Origin: Cryptomeria japonica
Lineage: Eukaryota; Streptophyta; Pinopsida; Cupressales; Cupressaceae
NCBI RefSeq assembly: GCF_030272615.1
Contig: NC_081405.1
Coordinates: forward strand, 24,225,272 to 24,289,271
Direction of reading: 5' to 3'
DNA: 64,000 nucleotides
This document shows positions 36,226 to 47,759 of this stretch, in pieces; position 1 is the first letter of the stretch, and each line of letters opens with the position of its first letter. Under the pieces are notes generated by a model. That model made no database searches and was not told the origin of the DNA. It worked only from the letters and a program-made list of their open reading frames with translations. The translations under genes and the position numbers were made by a program.

Positions 36226-38253
36226 TCAAATTACAGGGTTCATTGCTTGAGTATAACAGGTAAGGACATCCTTGTCTAGATATTCTACCTTCATTGTTTG
36301 TTTATCGGGTAGAGGTGCTTCAGCTAATTGATTTGCAATTACTTGTCCCTTGATAGCTCGACACTCTGTGTATTGGATATCAAACTCACTGATAATCATG
36401 ACCCATTTAGCCAGTCGGCCTATGAGAGCTTCTTTGCTGAGTAAATACTTGAGAGGATCAATTTTTGCTACTAGCTTAATTGTGTGAGCTAGCATGTAAT
36501 GTCTAAAATTTTGAGAGGTGAAGACTACAGCTAAACAAGCCTTCTCAATGAATTTGTAATTCAGCTCATATCCATTTAATGTTCTGCTAATGTAATATAA
36601 AGATCGTTCCTTGCCTTCTTGATCTTCTTGTGCTAATAGTGCCCCCAATGATATGTTCATTGTTGATATGTAGAGAATAAGTGGCTTCCCTGCTATTGGT
36701 GGTACCAGAACTGGTCGGTTCATTAGATATTGCTTGATTTGATAGAATGATTCTGCACACTTGGCTTCCCATCTGAATGGTATGTTCTTATGTAGCAAAT
36801 GATTAAATGGTAAACTTTTATCTGCTAATTGGGCTATGAATCTCCTGATTGACTGTAGCCATCCTTGTAGAGATCTGAGTTGACTAATGTTCTTGAGAGG
36901 TGGCATCTCCATGATGGCATGTACCTTCACTGGATCTACTTCAATGCCCTTTGTTGACATAATGTAGCCTAATAATTTGCCTGATGTCACCCCGAAGACA
37001 CACTTCTTAAGGTTTAACTTGACTTGGAATTTCTCCAATCTTTGAAATATTTTATCTAATATGCCCACATGTTCTTCTCGGGTGAATGACTTAGCTAGTA
37101 AATCATCTACATAGTCCTCCATAAAGGTATGCATCATATCATGAAAGATTGCCCTCATGGCTCTTTGATAAGTTGCCCTAGCATTCTTCAAGCTAAAAGG
37201 CATGACGTTCCAACAATACGCTCCCTAAGGATAGGTGAATGTTGTCTTGTCTTGATCCTCTGGTGCAATTTTTATTTGATTATAACCAGAGAAACTGTCC
37301 ATTAATGAGAGCATTGCATGGCCTGCTATGAGATCCACAATTATGTCGATTCTGAGCAAAGGAAAGTCATCATTTGGACAAGCTTTGTTGACATCTCTAA
37401 AATCTGTGCATATTCTGATGTTGCCATCTAGTTTTGAAATTGGCACAATGTTTGAAATCCCTTCAACATAGTCTATAGGTCGAATGAAACTAACATCTAA
37501 TAACTTCTTTAGTTCAACTTTGACCATTAATGCTACATGCGGATTCATCTTTCTTAACTTTTGCTTGACTGGCTTAGCTCCTGGAGCAATAGATAAATGA
37601 TGCATGATTAAGTTTGGATCTATTCCGGGCATATCAACATAGGACCAAGAAAAATTGATTTTCTTTTCTATGAAGAATCTGATAAACTTTGGTTTTTCCT
37701 CTTCTGTCAGAGATTCCGCCAGGTGTATGTTTTTAGCTGCTTCTTCTGTACCAATGTTGATTGATTGAGTGGGCTCAATCAATATGGGTAATCGCTCCTG
37801 ATAGTGTTCAGGAAGAGTGTCAAGTCTCCAATCCTTAGGTGCCTTAAAAAGGTTTTCACCCTCAGATGCGTCCTTTATTTTGACTTTTTTATGATCTAAT
37901 GCTGACATTGACTGGTTTTCAGCATTAGATCCTTTATTTCTTTCATTTTTACGACTGGGAGACTTGGCATCCTCTTGATTGCATATATAGTTATTTTGTT
38001 TGCTGGTAGAGTCTGTTTCTGGGTTGATAGTGCATAGGTAATGGACAATGGATTCATCATCTGGGAAAATAGGTATGTCATGGTGTTCAGGTTCATCCCA
38101 GTCTATCAAATCAAGAAATACGAGCGGTAAAGAGTCATTTGGTGGGTCGAGGTCGGCTATGGTAAGTGTCATGATAGAGGTATCATTAAGGTTGTATGGG
38201 ATATTGGGTAAGTTAATGATATTATCAAGGTCTTCGATGGTATCATCTTCCAT
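36226..38253 (-). pseudogene. pol: Reverse transcriptase and first RNase H of Gypsy-2
   Basis: A frame of about 676 codons with one in-frame TAG at 37222-37224, where tryptophan is expected (TFTYP-GAYCW). Motifs in order: ICTDFRDVNKACPNDDFPL, MDSFSGYNQIKIAPED, MPFSLKNARATYQRAM and the active-site box MEDYVDDLLAKS near 37100. The connection and RNase H follow, with RWEAKCAESF and YYISRTLNGYELNY, ending around QLAEAPLPD. Apart from the TAG the domain is complete. Confidence 0.93.
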
Positions 38254-39055
38254 GTAGACTTGCTCGTAGTGCCACTACTCATTTTCCTTAGCCTCGTAGA
38301 TATGTTGTGGACCAAATTCAAGTAATCTAGACTTTGTGCCTTGTCCTTCCTGAGAAAGGGGTGTATGAATAGAACCTTAGAATCAGTTTTAGAAGTACTG
38401 TCTCGGAGCCTTTCAGTGCTATTGACAGGTATGTTGTATGGTGAAAAGAGATCCCTAATAATTGATACCAGTCTTGTAGTTTTTTGGATTCTGAATCAGA
38501 GCTTGCTTGTACTCTTTGCATTTGTTCATATACTATTTCTCCTTGGGGAGTAGTGATTTATTCTAGTGGTGACTCTGCCTTGTTTTGAATAGGTTCCTGA
38601 ACATGGTGCACTTCCTCATAAGATGCTTCTTCCTTTTGAATTTTTAGCTCCTCTTGTCGTTTATCTTTTTCTTGGTGTTCTCGCTCTTTCCTTATTGTTT
38701 CTGCTGCTTGGTGTAGTGCCTCTTGCCATGAGTCCTCGTTGCATTTCTTCTTTGCTTTCCACTGAGGTTTTTGATATTTATTTTACTTCTGCCTTGGGGG
38801 TATGTTGTGTCCATATCCCAATCTTGTTTTGTCTCGTGAAAATTGTGAAGGAGGATCTAGTGGTTTTGTAATGCCTTCTTGATGCTTGCCTATAGGTCCC
38901 CTTCCATTGTATCCCATCTATTGCATGATTAGGAATCCCTTTCCATATTGTTGTGTTGGTATGGCTACCTCCAAAGTACCAGCCCTATATTCTCTCTCAT
39001 CCTTGTATAGCCAGCTAAGGATGTCTTTCTCTTCTGATTCATGTGCTAGTGTGCC
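38254..39055 (-). pseudogene. Region between protease and reverse transcriptase, several stops
   Basis: Short open pieces continue the polyprotein, for example a stretch with YGKGFLIMQ near 38930 that matches YGKGFKILQRF in the tail of Gypsy-1 gag-pro. A Glu/Lys-rich helical stretch lies near 38620-38720. Stops and frame changes are frequent, so this is the most decayed part of the polyprotein. Confidence 0.6.
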
Positions 39056-39904
39056 CTATTGAATAAACTTGCCATCAAACTTGGTGATGGGTTGTGTTGC
39101 TTGATGTGTCGATGCAAAAGGTTGTCCATGAGATTTTGGTGATGCTGGTAATTTGGATAGACACATGGGTTCGAAAGAGTATTCTCCCATGCCTTTCCCT
39201 TTGATTTTCATCTTTTGTTTGAAATCTATTGATAAAGATTTGAGCTTTTTTTGATGATGATCTAATGTTGAGGAAGTTTGAGCTTCCCTATTATGTGGAA
39301 CCAAGTTGTCTTGGGCTACCCCCATAGCATTGCAATGTTGAAAGGGGTTATTGTCTGCAGAGATGGAAATAACTTGTCCATTATATGGGAATTTGACACA
39401 CTGGTGGCAGGTTGACGACACTGCTTGCATTTCATGTATCCACGGACGACTCAATAAAATATTGTATGTTAAGTCTATGTCTAAGACTTGGCACATAGTG
39501 TCCCTTTGTATCGGTCCTACCTGAATAAGTAGTATCACTATTCCTTTGGATGATCTTTCCTCATCATCATATGCCTTGATGGTGATCTTTTTGTGTGGAT
39601 CAATAGACTACTCAGAGAAACTTAATGCACAGATAAGTTTTAAGGTACAGATATTGAGACCAACTCCTCCATCTATTAATACTCTTTTAACTTGATGTTT
39701 GTAAACTAATACTTCAATATGAAGGGGAGTATTATGTGGATGGCTCAAAGAGATATTATCATGTTCAGAAAAGATGAGATTATGAGGCCTTGTCATGTGA
39801 TCCACCATGTCTTGAAATTTGTCAATATCTAGATCTTGAGGTACATTTGTTTCAACTAGTGCTTGTTCCAATATGTCCTTATGTTTTGGCGAGAGTTTGA
39901 CCAA
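39056..39904 (-). pseudogene. pro: Aspartic protease region of Gypsy-2
   Basis: VKRVLIDGGVGLNICTLK near 39660 carries the DGG form of the active site, as in Gypsy-1 (DGGAG), and ILLSRPWIHEMQAV near 39420 matches the second conserved block. A stop at about 39606 splits the domain. Confidence 0.85.
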
Positions 39905-41887
39905 CTCAAGTATGGATATCTGAGCGATTTCGCCGCAGTTGATTTACCAAATCATATTGAGTCTTGGGGATAGTGGTCGATGTTGATGTATGCCCTTTCA
40001 AGACATATTTTTGAGCTCGAGTTGTCACATTGATTGGTGCATGGTCTTGTTTGTCTTTGATCTTTATGACATTTATTTGGTTATCCTTTGTTGGTATGTG
40101 ATTGATAGTGTTGTTGTACAAATGATTTATGCAAGCTCCTTGTGCATCGTTTGATGATGAAGCTCCTTCCTTGTTGTAATTTGGAAGAGGCTTTTTAAAG
40201 GCGTCATGATCGCCATTTGTTTTGAGACCATCGACCGTTCAATCACCTCTATCGATCATGTCTTGAATAATGTTTTTAAGTCGCATGCAATCGTTTGTGT
40301 GATGTCCTTTCTTTCGATGAAAATCACAGAAATGTGAGTCATTCCACCAAGGTGGTTTGATCTGGGGTTCGAAGTTGTTTATGGATGGCAATGCGATAAT
40401 CTTGTTTGTCAGGAGTTCGCGAAATGTTGATTCTAAGGATTGCCCCAATGGTGTGTAGATGGGTCTATATTTGGGAAATTGTTGGTGTTACCCCTTGGAT
40501 TTGGGTTAGTTCCTCAATTAGTGTTGTTGCCTTGTGTATTGTTGTTGGTTTGGGTATTGTTGGTATTCGCATTTGAAGGTCCCTGATTGGTATTTTGTTG
40601 ATAAGTGTTAGTGCTTTGGTTAACACCCTTTTGATTTTGTTAGCTTGCAGATTACCTGATAAAGCCAATACTGGTTGTTTGGACTTCATATCATTAGCAT
40701 CATTTCCTCCCTCATTAACAACGTTTTTGTTTCTGGTCCAGAACCTGGATTTGTCTAAAGTGTTGTTGTTTTGGTTGTTAAAGTGGGTGTTGGATGAATT
40801 AGTTCCTTCTTTGAAGAACTTCAATGTCCCTTTTTTGATACATTCTTAGTCTACTTCGATTCCATTTTCGATCAAGTTGGCAAAAGACAGTATGCACTGG
40901 AGCTTGAGTAGATAACTCATCTCACTATTCAAATTGTCAATAAAGATTTCCATCTTTTCTTTTTTAGGCACATCTCGAGGATATCTCGAAACCATACGTC
41001 TCCAACGTTGAAGAAACACCATGAATGTTTCATTGTTTTTCTGTTTGGTATTACATACATCCAACATGGTGATTGCGTGTTGAATATTATAGGAGTATTG
41101 TGTGATAAATTTATTTACCAACTCATCAAAGGATCTGATGGGATGTGTAAGTTTAGACAACCACTCCATTGTTTGTCCCCCCAAACTTCTTGGGAATAGC
41201 CTCATCAAATAAGTATCATCATGAGCAAATTCAAGGCTCATGGTACAAAATTCTTGAACATGATCGCGTGGATCACTTTTTCCATCATACTTGTCGTATT
41301 TTGGTATATCTGAATTCGGGGGAAAAGGTATCATGTTTAATCTTCTATAAAAGGGGTATGGACAAATTTCATTTAAGGAGTATCATACTGTAGTACCCTG
41401 TTGCATGTCCTACATTTGTCTTTGCAACATTTGAATTTGTTGCGTAAGAGTGACCATGGGTGCATTTGTTTGTCGAGGGAAAGCTTCTTCCCTTTCATTA
41501 TCCCTAGTTCGGGCATGGGTGTGTTCAGGTATGTTATGTTAATTGTATGGTATGTTTTCCATGTATGGTATGTTGTTCTGGTATGGTATGTTGTTCTGGG
41601 TCATGCATTTCTTCTTCTCTTTGTTGTTCTTGATAGGCATAATTTCGAGACCTTGTCCAAAAGATTTGTTCATCAACCTTCCTTAAGTTTTTAGTATCGA
41701 AGTCTTCCAGAAGTCTAACTCCTTTGCTTGTTAGCATGAGCATGTATTTTTGTTTGTCAGCTTCTATGAGTCTTTCCATAAGTTTTTGAAATGAGGGGTT
41801 TTCTTGACATTCTTGGAGAAGTTCCTTAGTGATCTTTGTTTCTCCTAGATTAGTATAATCGAAAGGGTTTGATAATCTTCGACCCAT
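39905..41887 (-). pseudogene. gag: gag of Gypsy-2
   Basis: Starts MGRRLSNPFDY at 41887. The capsid block, at 41334-40846, has YDGKSDPRDHVQEF, YLMRLFPRSLGGQTMEW and FLQRWRRMVSRYPRDVP, closely like Gypsy-1. A zinc-knuckle-like motif, CDFHRKKGHHTNDC, is near 40330. At least three frame changes (about 41530, 40450 and 39905) break it. Confidence 0.9.
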
Positions 41888-42815
41888 ACTTGACTCTGGT
41901 TGTGGTTCGCTTTGCTTGTTTCATTGAGAGTGAGTGACAACGGGCATCTAGTAGAAGCTTTCTGTGACAAAAGGAACAAACTCCTCTTCTACTTGTTCAG
42001 GGGTTGGTGGTTCGGGTCAAGCTACATTTTAAGTGATGCAAACTTGTGGGAAGAAAGCGGTGTTGATTCTTCCTCCTCGATTTAGATGTTGACTGAATGT
42101 CGCTTTATGAATGTAAGCTCTGCTTCTTAAGGGTTCTTTGTCAAACTTGTTTGATTTGCCTTGAAGATATAATCGCATATGGTGCAATAATGCATGATGT
42201 GATTTAAAAAGTTGGCGATTTATATAGAGAAATTTGTTCCATTTGGCAAGTGTTTTGGAACTAGGTTGTCGTTTCTTCAACTTAGTTTTGTGATGAAGAC
42301 TTTTTCTTCTCAAAATATGAGGAGTGGTCATACACGAGTGATCAATGGTTTCCTTTGATTGTTTGGATTAGGATACTTCGTTTGAAAACTTAAGCCTACT
42401 TTATCGAGTAGAGGTTTAGATTTGCCTCCATGACAAAGATAACTACCCAATTGTGAAGCAAATCATTTTGGGTTAATTATATGGATAAGATTCTCTCGAT
42501 ATGGAGACTCGATATGAGGACTTAAGTTTAAACTACGTATGATTGTTTGATAGAATCTGTTTAGATGGCAGACCTTTTGATCAATGTGATGGTACTACCT
42601 GATTTTGTTTGGATAAAGTCTTATCTCTAGCTAGTTTTAGATTCGACAATTTTGCTCTAAGAATGCTTGCTTGGTTGTTGGAATATTTTCTCTGATGTTT
42701 TGGTTCAAATTCTGACTGGTGAATTTGATAAAAGATCCAAAAGGGTATCTAGGACTGATGATAAAAATTTTCAAGACTGCTTGGTTTACTCTTTGTTTTT
42801 CTAAGTTTTAACCAT
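41888..42815 (-). other. Non-coding leader of Gypsy-2 next to gag
   Basis: No domain is visible. It separates gag from the first phased array. Confidence 0.5.
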
Positions 42816-43147
42816 GCGCTAAGACAAAGATAGGATGTGCTAATGTATGACCTAGATGCGCTATTCAAGGTCCTCAATGCGCCAAGCTGCTTGTGCTATG
42901 CGCTAACTCAGAGTTTTGAAATTTGTTTTGACTGGGAAGATTAAGCGCTATTATATCCTCAATACGCGCTAAAGTTTAGACTCAACGCGCTAAGGTTTGC
43001 CCCCAATGCACTAGATTGATGCTTGAAAACGCCAATATAGTATCCAGAAGTGCTAGTGAAATGTTTATCAGGATAAAAGCACTAAGGTTGGGTTGGTACG
43101 TGCTAGATAATGTTTCAAATGCGCTAAGAAGTTTCTCTTATGCACTA
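42816..43147. repeat. ATGCGCTAA array, 21-bp phased (leader array 1)
   Basis: The core GCGCTA or a close variant starts at 42816, 42837, 42858, 42879, 42900, 42945, 42966, 42987, 43008, 43029, 43050, 43079, 43100, 43121 and 43142. Twelve of the fourteen steps are exactly 21 bp; the other two are 45 and 29. The roughly 12 bp between words show no similarity to each other. Confidence 0.95.
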
Positions 43148-44691
43148 AACTGCCCTGATTGCTATGTTTTTGGCCTTTTTGGAAATTTTTAACACTTGTT
43201 TGATTTTGATGGATGATTTTCTGAAAATATAAATTGAAAACACAACATGAAAGAGATAACCAATTTTGTCTATGCTAAACATATAGTGTATGTTCTGCGA
43301 GGATGTGTTCAAATCCCCAATGTTTTCATAGGTTCGTATACAAAGAAGACAAATCAGACAGACTCTTTATTCAAGGGTCATCAACAATATCATAACCCAC
43401 TAGTCTCGATACTCCGTCATCTCAAACAACCATGTCACCCCCTAGGGGGTGCCCATTTTTTTGTCTTTTGTCAGAAATTAACCCAAAGTGAATTGCTTCA
43501 CAATTGGGTAGTTATCTTGAGAGATATATGGTGAGTGATCTTGGGGCGGATTCTTCCCCATCCTTGCACTATGATATTGAAGATGTTTGGATACTGACTC
43601 GACTCAAGGTTTCTATTGCTAAAGTTCATAATCAAGCTTCTTGTTCAGTCTTCAATGATAAACTCCCTCGAGAGGCTTCCCAACCTTTAGAACAAAGGCT
43701 TTGCGTATCGTAAAGATACTGGGGGAAGGCTAATCGCTGAGCAAAACTGTTGAAGGGACTTTCGTCAACCTTCACTTTTGATTATAGTGGGTTGGAACTC
43801 TTGGCGATAAAGCCTTTTCCCACTTAGATCGTTCCCCTCTCACCGACCATTTAAATGACGCTCTAAGAGCAACTCGGGAGGGCATGCCTGCTAAAGGATT
43901 TAAGTACTTGAAATACAAAAAGCATAAGAGTGGTGTGGCTTTTTGGTCACCCAATTAAGTGGAGAGCATATGCCTTCCACTTTCGAGACAAAGCAATCAA
44001 GTTCTTTTTAACCCTCAAAGGCAATGATTTTCCAACTTCTACTTGGAGATGTTGCTCCAAAAGGCATGATGTTCTTTTTAATTACCCATAGAAAAGTGTG
44101 CATTTCTAAGATTAAATTCTTAAATCAAACCTGGTCAACAAAACAAATTTGCGATTTGGTCAACAAAATATAAATTCGAAAGGGGAAAGATTTCCCTCTT
44201 TTGTTTTGTCTAGAATTTGAAAGTGAGGTTCTTTTAATTGTGCAAAGTAAAGTGGATCCTTTTAAAAACCAAAGGATGGTGGGGTTCGTTTTAAACTTTG
44301 CAAGAAAGCAAATTTTGTCTTGTTCTTTTTAGAGCCCAAAATGAAGTGTTTTCTCCCTAAGAAAGCAAGAAAATAATTTTTGTGGTTCTTTTTACCTTAC
44401 AAATTTTGATTCTTTTTAAACCCCAAAGAAAAATGTGATTAATTTTAAGCTCAAAATAAATGTAATGTTCTTTTTAGCCCAAAGGAAAGATGAGTTCCTT
44501 TTATCCAACTTTTGAAAAAGCTTTTTAAAAAGAAACTAAAATTCCTAATTCTAACTCCTATAACCTGCAAGAAATTATTAAGACCTACAAGAAAGAAGTT
44601 AGTGAAAAGTTGAAATCTTAGGTGAGCTTCCACAAGCCTAAAATGATATTCCTCTGTTACAAATTTTTTTCTTCTGTTCTGCCAATTCTAT
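43148..44691. other. Leader module between the two arrays of Gypsy-2
   Basis: No coding sequence is supported. Blocks at 43784-43900 (TTTTGATTATAGTGGG, CACTTAGATCGTTCCCCTC) resemble 12545-12640 in the Gypsy-1 module. From 44000 to 44640 there are repeated TTCTTTTTA / AAAG words. It occupies the same place as the 6-kb antisense module of Gypsy-1 but is only 1.5 kb long. Confidence 0.5.
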
Positions 44692-44943
44692 GCGCTAAAG
44701 TACTGCAGGAATGTGCTGCATAAAGGCACAGATGCGCTACCCAACAAACTAGATGCACTAAGCTGTTGCTTCGATGCGTTGAACCGATGCCTCAATGTGC
44801 TGAGGTTTATCAGCTACCAAAGGAAGAGTTATGCACTATTTTGACTGCGGGATGTACTAAGGTTTGGGTCTGACGTGCTAAATAGTAGTCACGATGTGCC
44901 GACAGATGACTCAGATGCTCTAAAAGAAGGTACCAACGCGCTA
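44692..44943. repeat. ATGCGCTAA array, 21-bp phased (leader array 2)
   Basis: The core starts at 44692, 44713, 44734, 44755, 44776, 44797, 44833, 44854, 44875, 44896, 44917 and 44938. Ten of the eleven steps are exactly 21 bp and one is 36. Variants are GTGCTG, GCACTA, GTACTA, GCTCTA and similar. The array ends about 65 bp before the primer-binding site. Confidence 0.95.
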
Positions 44944-45008
44944 ACTCAGCTTTTTCGCGTACCTGCAATGTTAGTCTTGCATTAAAAACGATATCATTTA
45001 TGGGATTA

Positions 45009-45031
45009 AGCCTCACAGTGGGCACCAGAAA
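45009..45031 (-). promoter_or_regulatory. Primer-binding site of Gypsy-2
   Basis: On the minus strand TTTC then TGGTGCCCACTGTGAGG follows the 5' LTR. The tRNA was not assigned. The form parallels Gypsy-1. Confidence 0.65.
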
Positions 45032-46499
45032 TGTATGCGAAAAAAGTGGGGGGATGAAACTTGAATTGCAGTTTCTGGACTAGTCCACACACTAATGGGA
45101 CTCTTGGTGCAAGTTATGGAGTTATATTGAATAACTCAACTTCCCAAGGGATGTTCCATTGTTCTCTATCTCACAAGACCCCTCAAGCCAATGCCTTTGC
45201 TCTCAGATCACTAAGCAAAGTGACTTAGGGATGACAACCATGAGAACGAAGGATGTTGATCAACTTAAAATGAATGCATTCCTAGTTATGCATGATATTA
45301 AATCTAATATGAATTAAACTAGCATGGATATGATGATAAGATGAAAGATTAGTAAAATCTATCCTAACATTATATACTAGTCTAATATGAGAATGCAATG
45401 ATAATAGAAATGCTTCCTAAAATGATTATCAAGATGATTTATATTCAAAAGAGGCTAAATGCTTGATTTAAAAATGATTTTAGATTAGATGCTTAATAAA
45501 ATGTCTATAAGTTTGATACTAAAGACTTGGATATGAAAATGGAGGAATGAGGGCTCTATTTATAGGAAAAATAGGGCAATGAATGGTCAAGATTGGATAA
45601 TCCTATCAAGGGCCAGGATTGAAAGTTATCAATCCATGTTTACAATTCTTGCCAATGAAATGGTGACAATTGTCAACAAGAGACTGCTTGAGAGGAGATG
45701 TAAGAAACATTAAATGCTTGAGAAGACCTCATGATTACCTTAGGAGGTAAGGGTTCAAGTTAGGTTAGGGTTATCCATTGGATAAAGCTTTTACCCAAAG
45801 GATAAATTCTTGTGCAAGGGTTAAAGGGATAACCAAGGTTAAAGCCATCAATGCTTGATGAGACCCTAGGGTTAGGCGAGGGTTGAGTTAGAGAGAAAGT
45901 CTCTAATCATGCAAGAGGGTTGAGTTAACCATTAATGGTTTGGAAGACTTTCAAGGTTAACTTGTTGATGACATAAAGCCTTTAATGGTTTTCAAAGACT
46001 TTGAGGGTTTGAGAAGTGACCTCCCTTTGCTTAGGGATGTGACAATATTTAAGAGATGGGTTAGGCTAATTTAGAAGTGATTAGAAGAATTTAGAAGGGG
46101 GGTTAGAGAGGCAAGTGAGAGATGTAGGAGAATGCAAGTGGATGGAGGAGAATTTTAATTAAAATAAACTACTTTATTTCAATAAAAATAGATGCAACTT
46201 GTATAAATACAAGTGAGGGATTTAAATAAATTAGATTTATTTATTTGCAATGAACAATTTAATTAAATGTAAAATTAATTAAAAGGGGAGAAAGGGAAAT
46301 TAATTAAATAAAGTGATTTATTTAATTAAAGGCTATGAAAGGTTTAGGTGAATTTAATTAAATAAATTGAATAACTTATTTAATCAAATAGATGAATGTG
46401 AATAATTTAATTAAACAAAATTTAATTAAATAGAGGAATGAGGTTTGAAATGAATATTAAATATTCACTTAGGAAAGTGGTCATTTTTATACGTCTACA
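45032..46499 (-). repeat. 5' LTR of Gypsy-2
   Basis: On the minus strand it runs from TGTAGACGTATAAAAATG to CGCATACA. The TATA box is at 45555-45564. It aligns with 27889-29374 over its whole length with scattered substitutions and a few indels. Confidence 0.93.
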
Positions 46500-46504
46500 A
46501 TTAT

Positions 46505-46919
46505 ATAATTCTATTCTAGGAAGACAAGTTTCATTTATTTTGATTTGATTTTTAATATTTTAAACAAGTATGGTTATAAGGAAAATAATGGCACATGGTT
46601 TAATTTAAGACTCCCAAAGGTGAAAAATAAAACAAGAGAAGTGAGAATGTATGCAATTTCTAACTAGCTTTCTCCCTATGCACTCTCTCTACAATATTCC
46701 TCATATGTATTATGTCTTCAGAAGTATAAGTGGATAAGGACACTAAAGGATAGTGTATACGTGACAAAAAAAAAAAAAAAAGGTTATATATGTCAATTAC
46801 ACATAATTCAAAATTTTGTTAAACTTATCATTAGTGGTTCAAATATTTACCAAAGGTATAGCCACCTTACTAGGTGTCAACCTATGTCAAAATATACATT
46901 GATAAGTACGAGTTACAAA
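46505..46919. other. Intergenic sequence, nothing recognised
   Basis: This is the right flank of Gypsy-2. It includes a run of about 17 A at 46765. No coding sequence is seen. Confidence 0.5.
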
Positions 46920-47563
46920 TTGGGCCACACATATCCCTTTTCCTCTCCCTTTGTATCTCTACATCTCTTCTTTTCTATCTCTTTTTGTATCTCCTTCTCT
47001 CTAACTTTATCCTTATCTCTATCTTTATCTCTCATTCTCCCTCTACATCTATATCTCTCTTTATTTCTCTCCCTCTTCCTCTCTTGCTCTATTGAGAAAT
47101 GTCTCACTCTCTTTACCCATCAATATCTCTCCCTCTCGCTCCCCCTCCGCCTCCCCCTCTCCTTCCTAGACCTCTCCTTTGTCCCCCCCGCCCTCTCTCT
47201 CTCTCTTCATTTCCATCCCTATCTCTCTCTTCCCCTCTCCTCCTATCTTTAGACATGTCTCGCTCTCTTTATCTATCATCTCTTCTCTCTCACTATTACA
47301 AACATAACATGAGCCTCTTGGTAATGGAGATCAATTATCTTCTTCTTTCACTTATGTTTGGTTTCCCATAAAATGAATGCACAATAGATTCAAAACTATC
47401 ACTTTTTCATTAGGACCATTGTTGAATAAACATCATCATTTTCTAAATGGCTTAACAATTAACCTTATGTACTACACTAATTTCAAGAAATGACCAAAAA
47501 ATTATGTGATTGACCTTCCATACCTTTCAATGTACCCATTGCACACCAAGATGCAATTGCTAG
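46920..47563 (+). mobile_element. CT-rich repeat with Helitron-like 3' end, copy 3
   Basis: A CT-rich zone (46930-47290) is followed by about 270 bp ending TTGCA-CACCAAGA-TGCAA-TTG-CTAG before T, with CTAG at 47560-47563. The last 120 bp match copies 1 and 2. The shared order CT tract, ACATAACATGA, then hairpin end makes it likely that the CT tract belongs to the element. The left end is approximate. Confidence 0.45.
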
Positions 47564-47759
47564 TTTAATTTTTAATTAATAAACAAACACAATGAATAGA
47601 GTCACGCGTCCCACTTAAGGAAGTTCCCTAAAGCGGCTCAAAACTGCTGTATCCCATTCAAATACTATTAAATTGCAACGGTCGAATTGTACAGCTATTC
47701 AATTACGAGTCCTATATTACGAGCATCTCTAAATTTTATTTCCTCTAATTTGCTAAATC

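Larger units (their letters stand above)
27889..46499 (-). mobile_element. Gypsy-2, 18.6-kb Tat-type Ty3/Gypsy element with both LTRs
   Basis: Two LTRs of about 1.47 kb in the same orientation bound the element, and ATTAT flanks it on both sides (27884-27888 and 46500-46504). On the minus strand the order is: 5' LTR, primer site, phased array, 1.5-kb module, phased array, gag, protease, reverse transcriptase, RNase H, second RNase H, integrase, an antisense plant mobile domain gene, polypurine tract, 3' LTR. The second RNase H between the first one and integrase is the mark of the Tat lineage. Frameshifts in gag, protease and pol mean it cannot encode its own proteins now. The LTRs are similar over their whole length apart from small indels, so insertion was probably not ancient. 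Confidence 0.95.

Noticed and set aside
42816-44943. ATGCGCTAA read as a row of minimal Met-Arg-stop upstream frames
   Set aside because: The pattern fits the plus strand only, opposite to the retroelement RNA, and many words lack the ATG or the stop. CpG decay and spacing explain the variants better.
42816-44943. 21-bp period as a sign of 21-nt phased small RNAs or of a 7-residue protein repeat
   Set aside because: Phased small RNAs do not need periodic sequence, and the spacers contain stops and unrelated codons in all frames.
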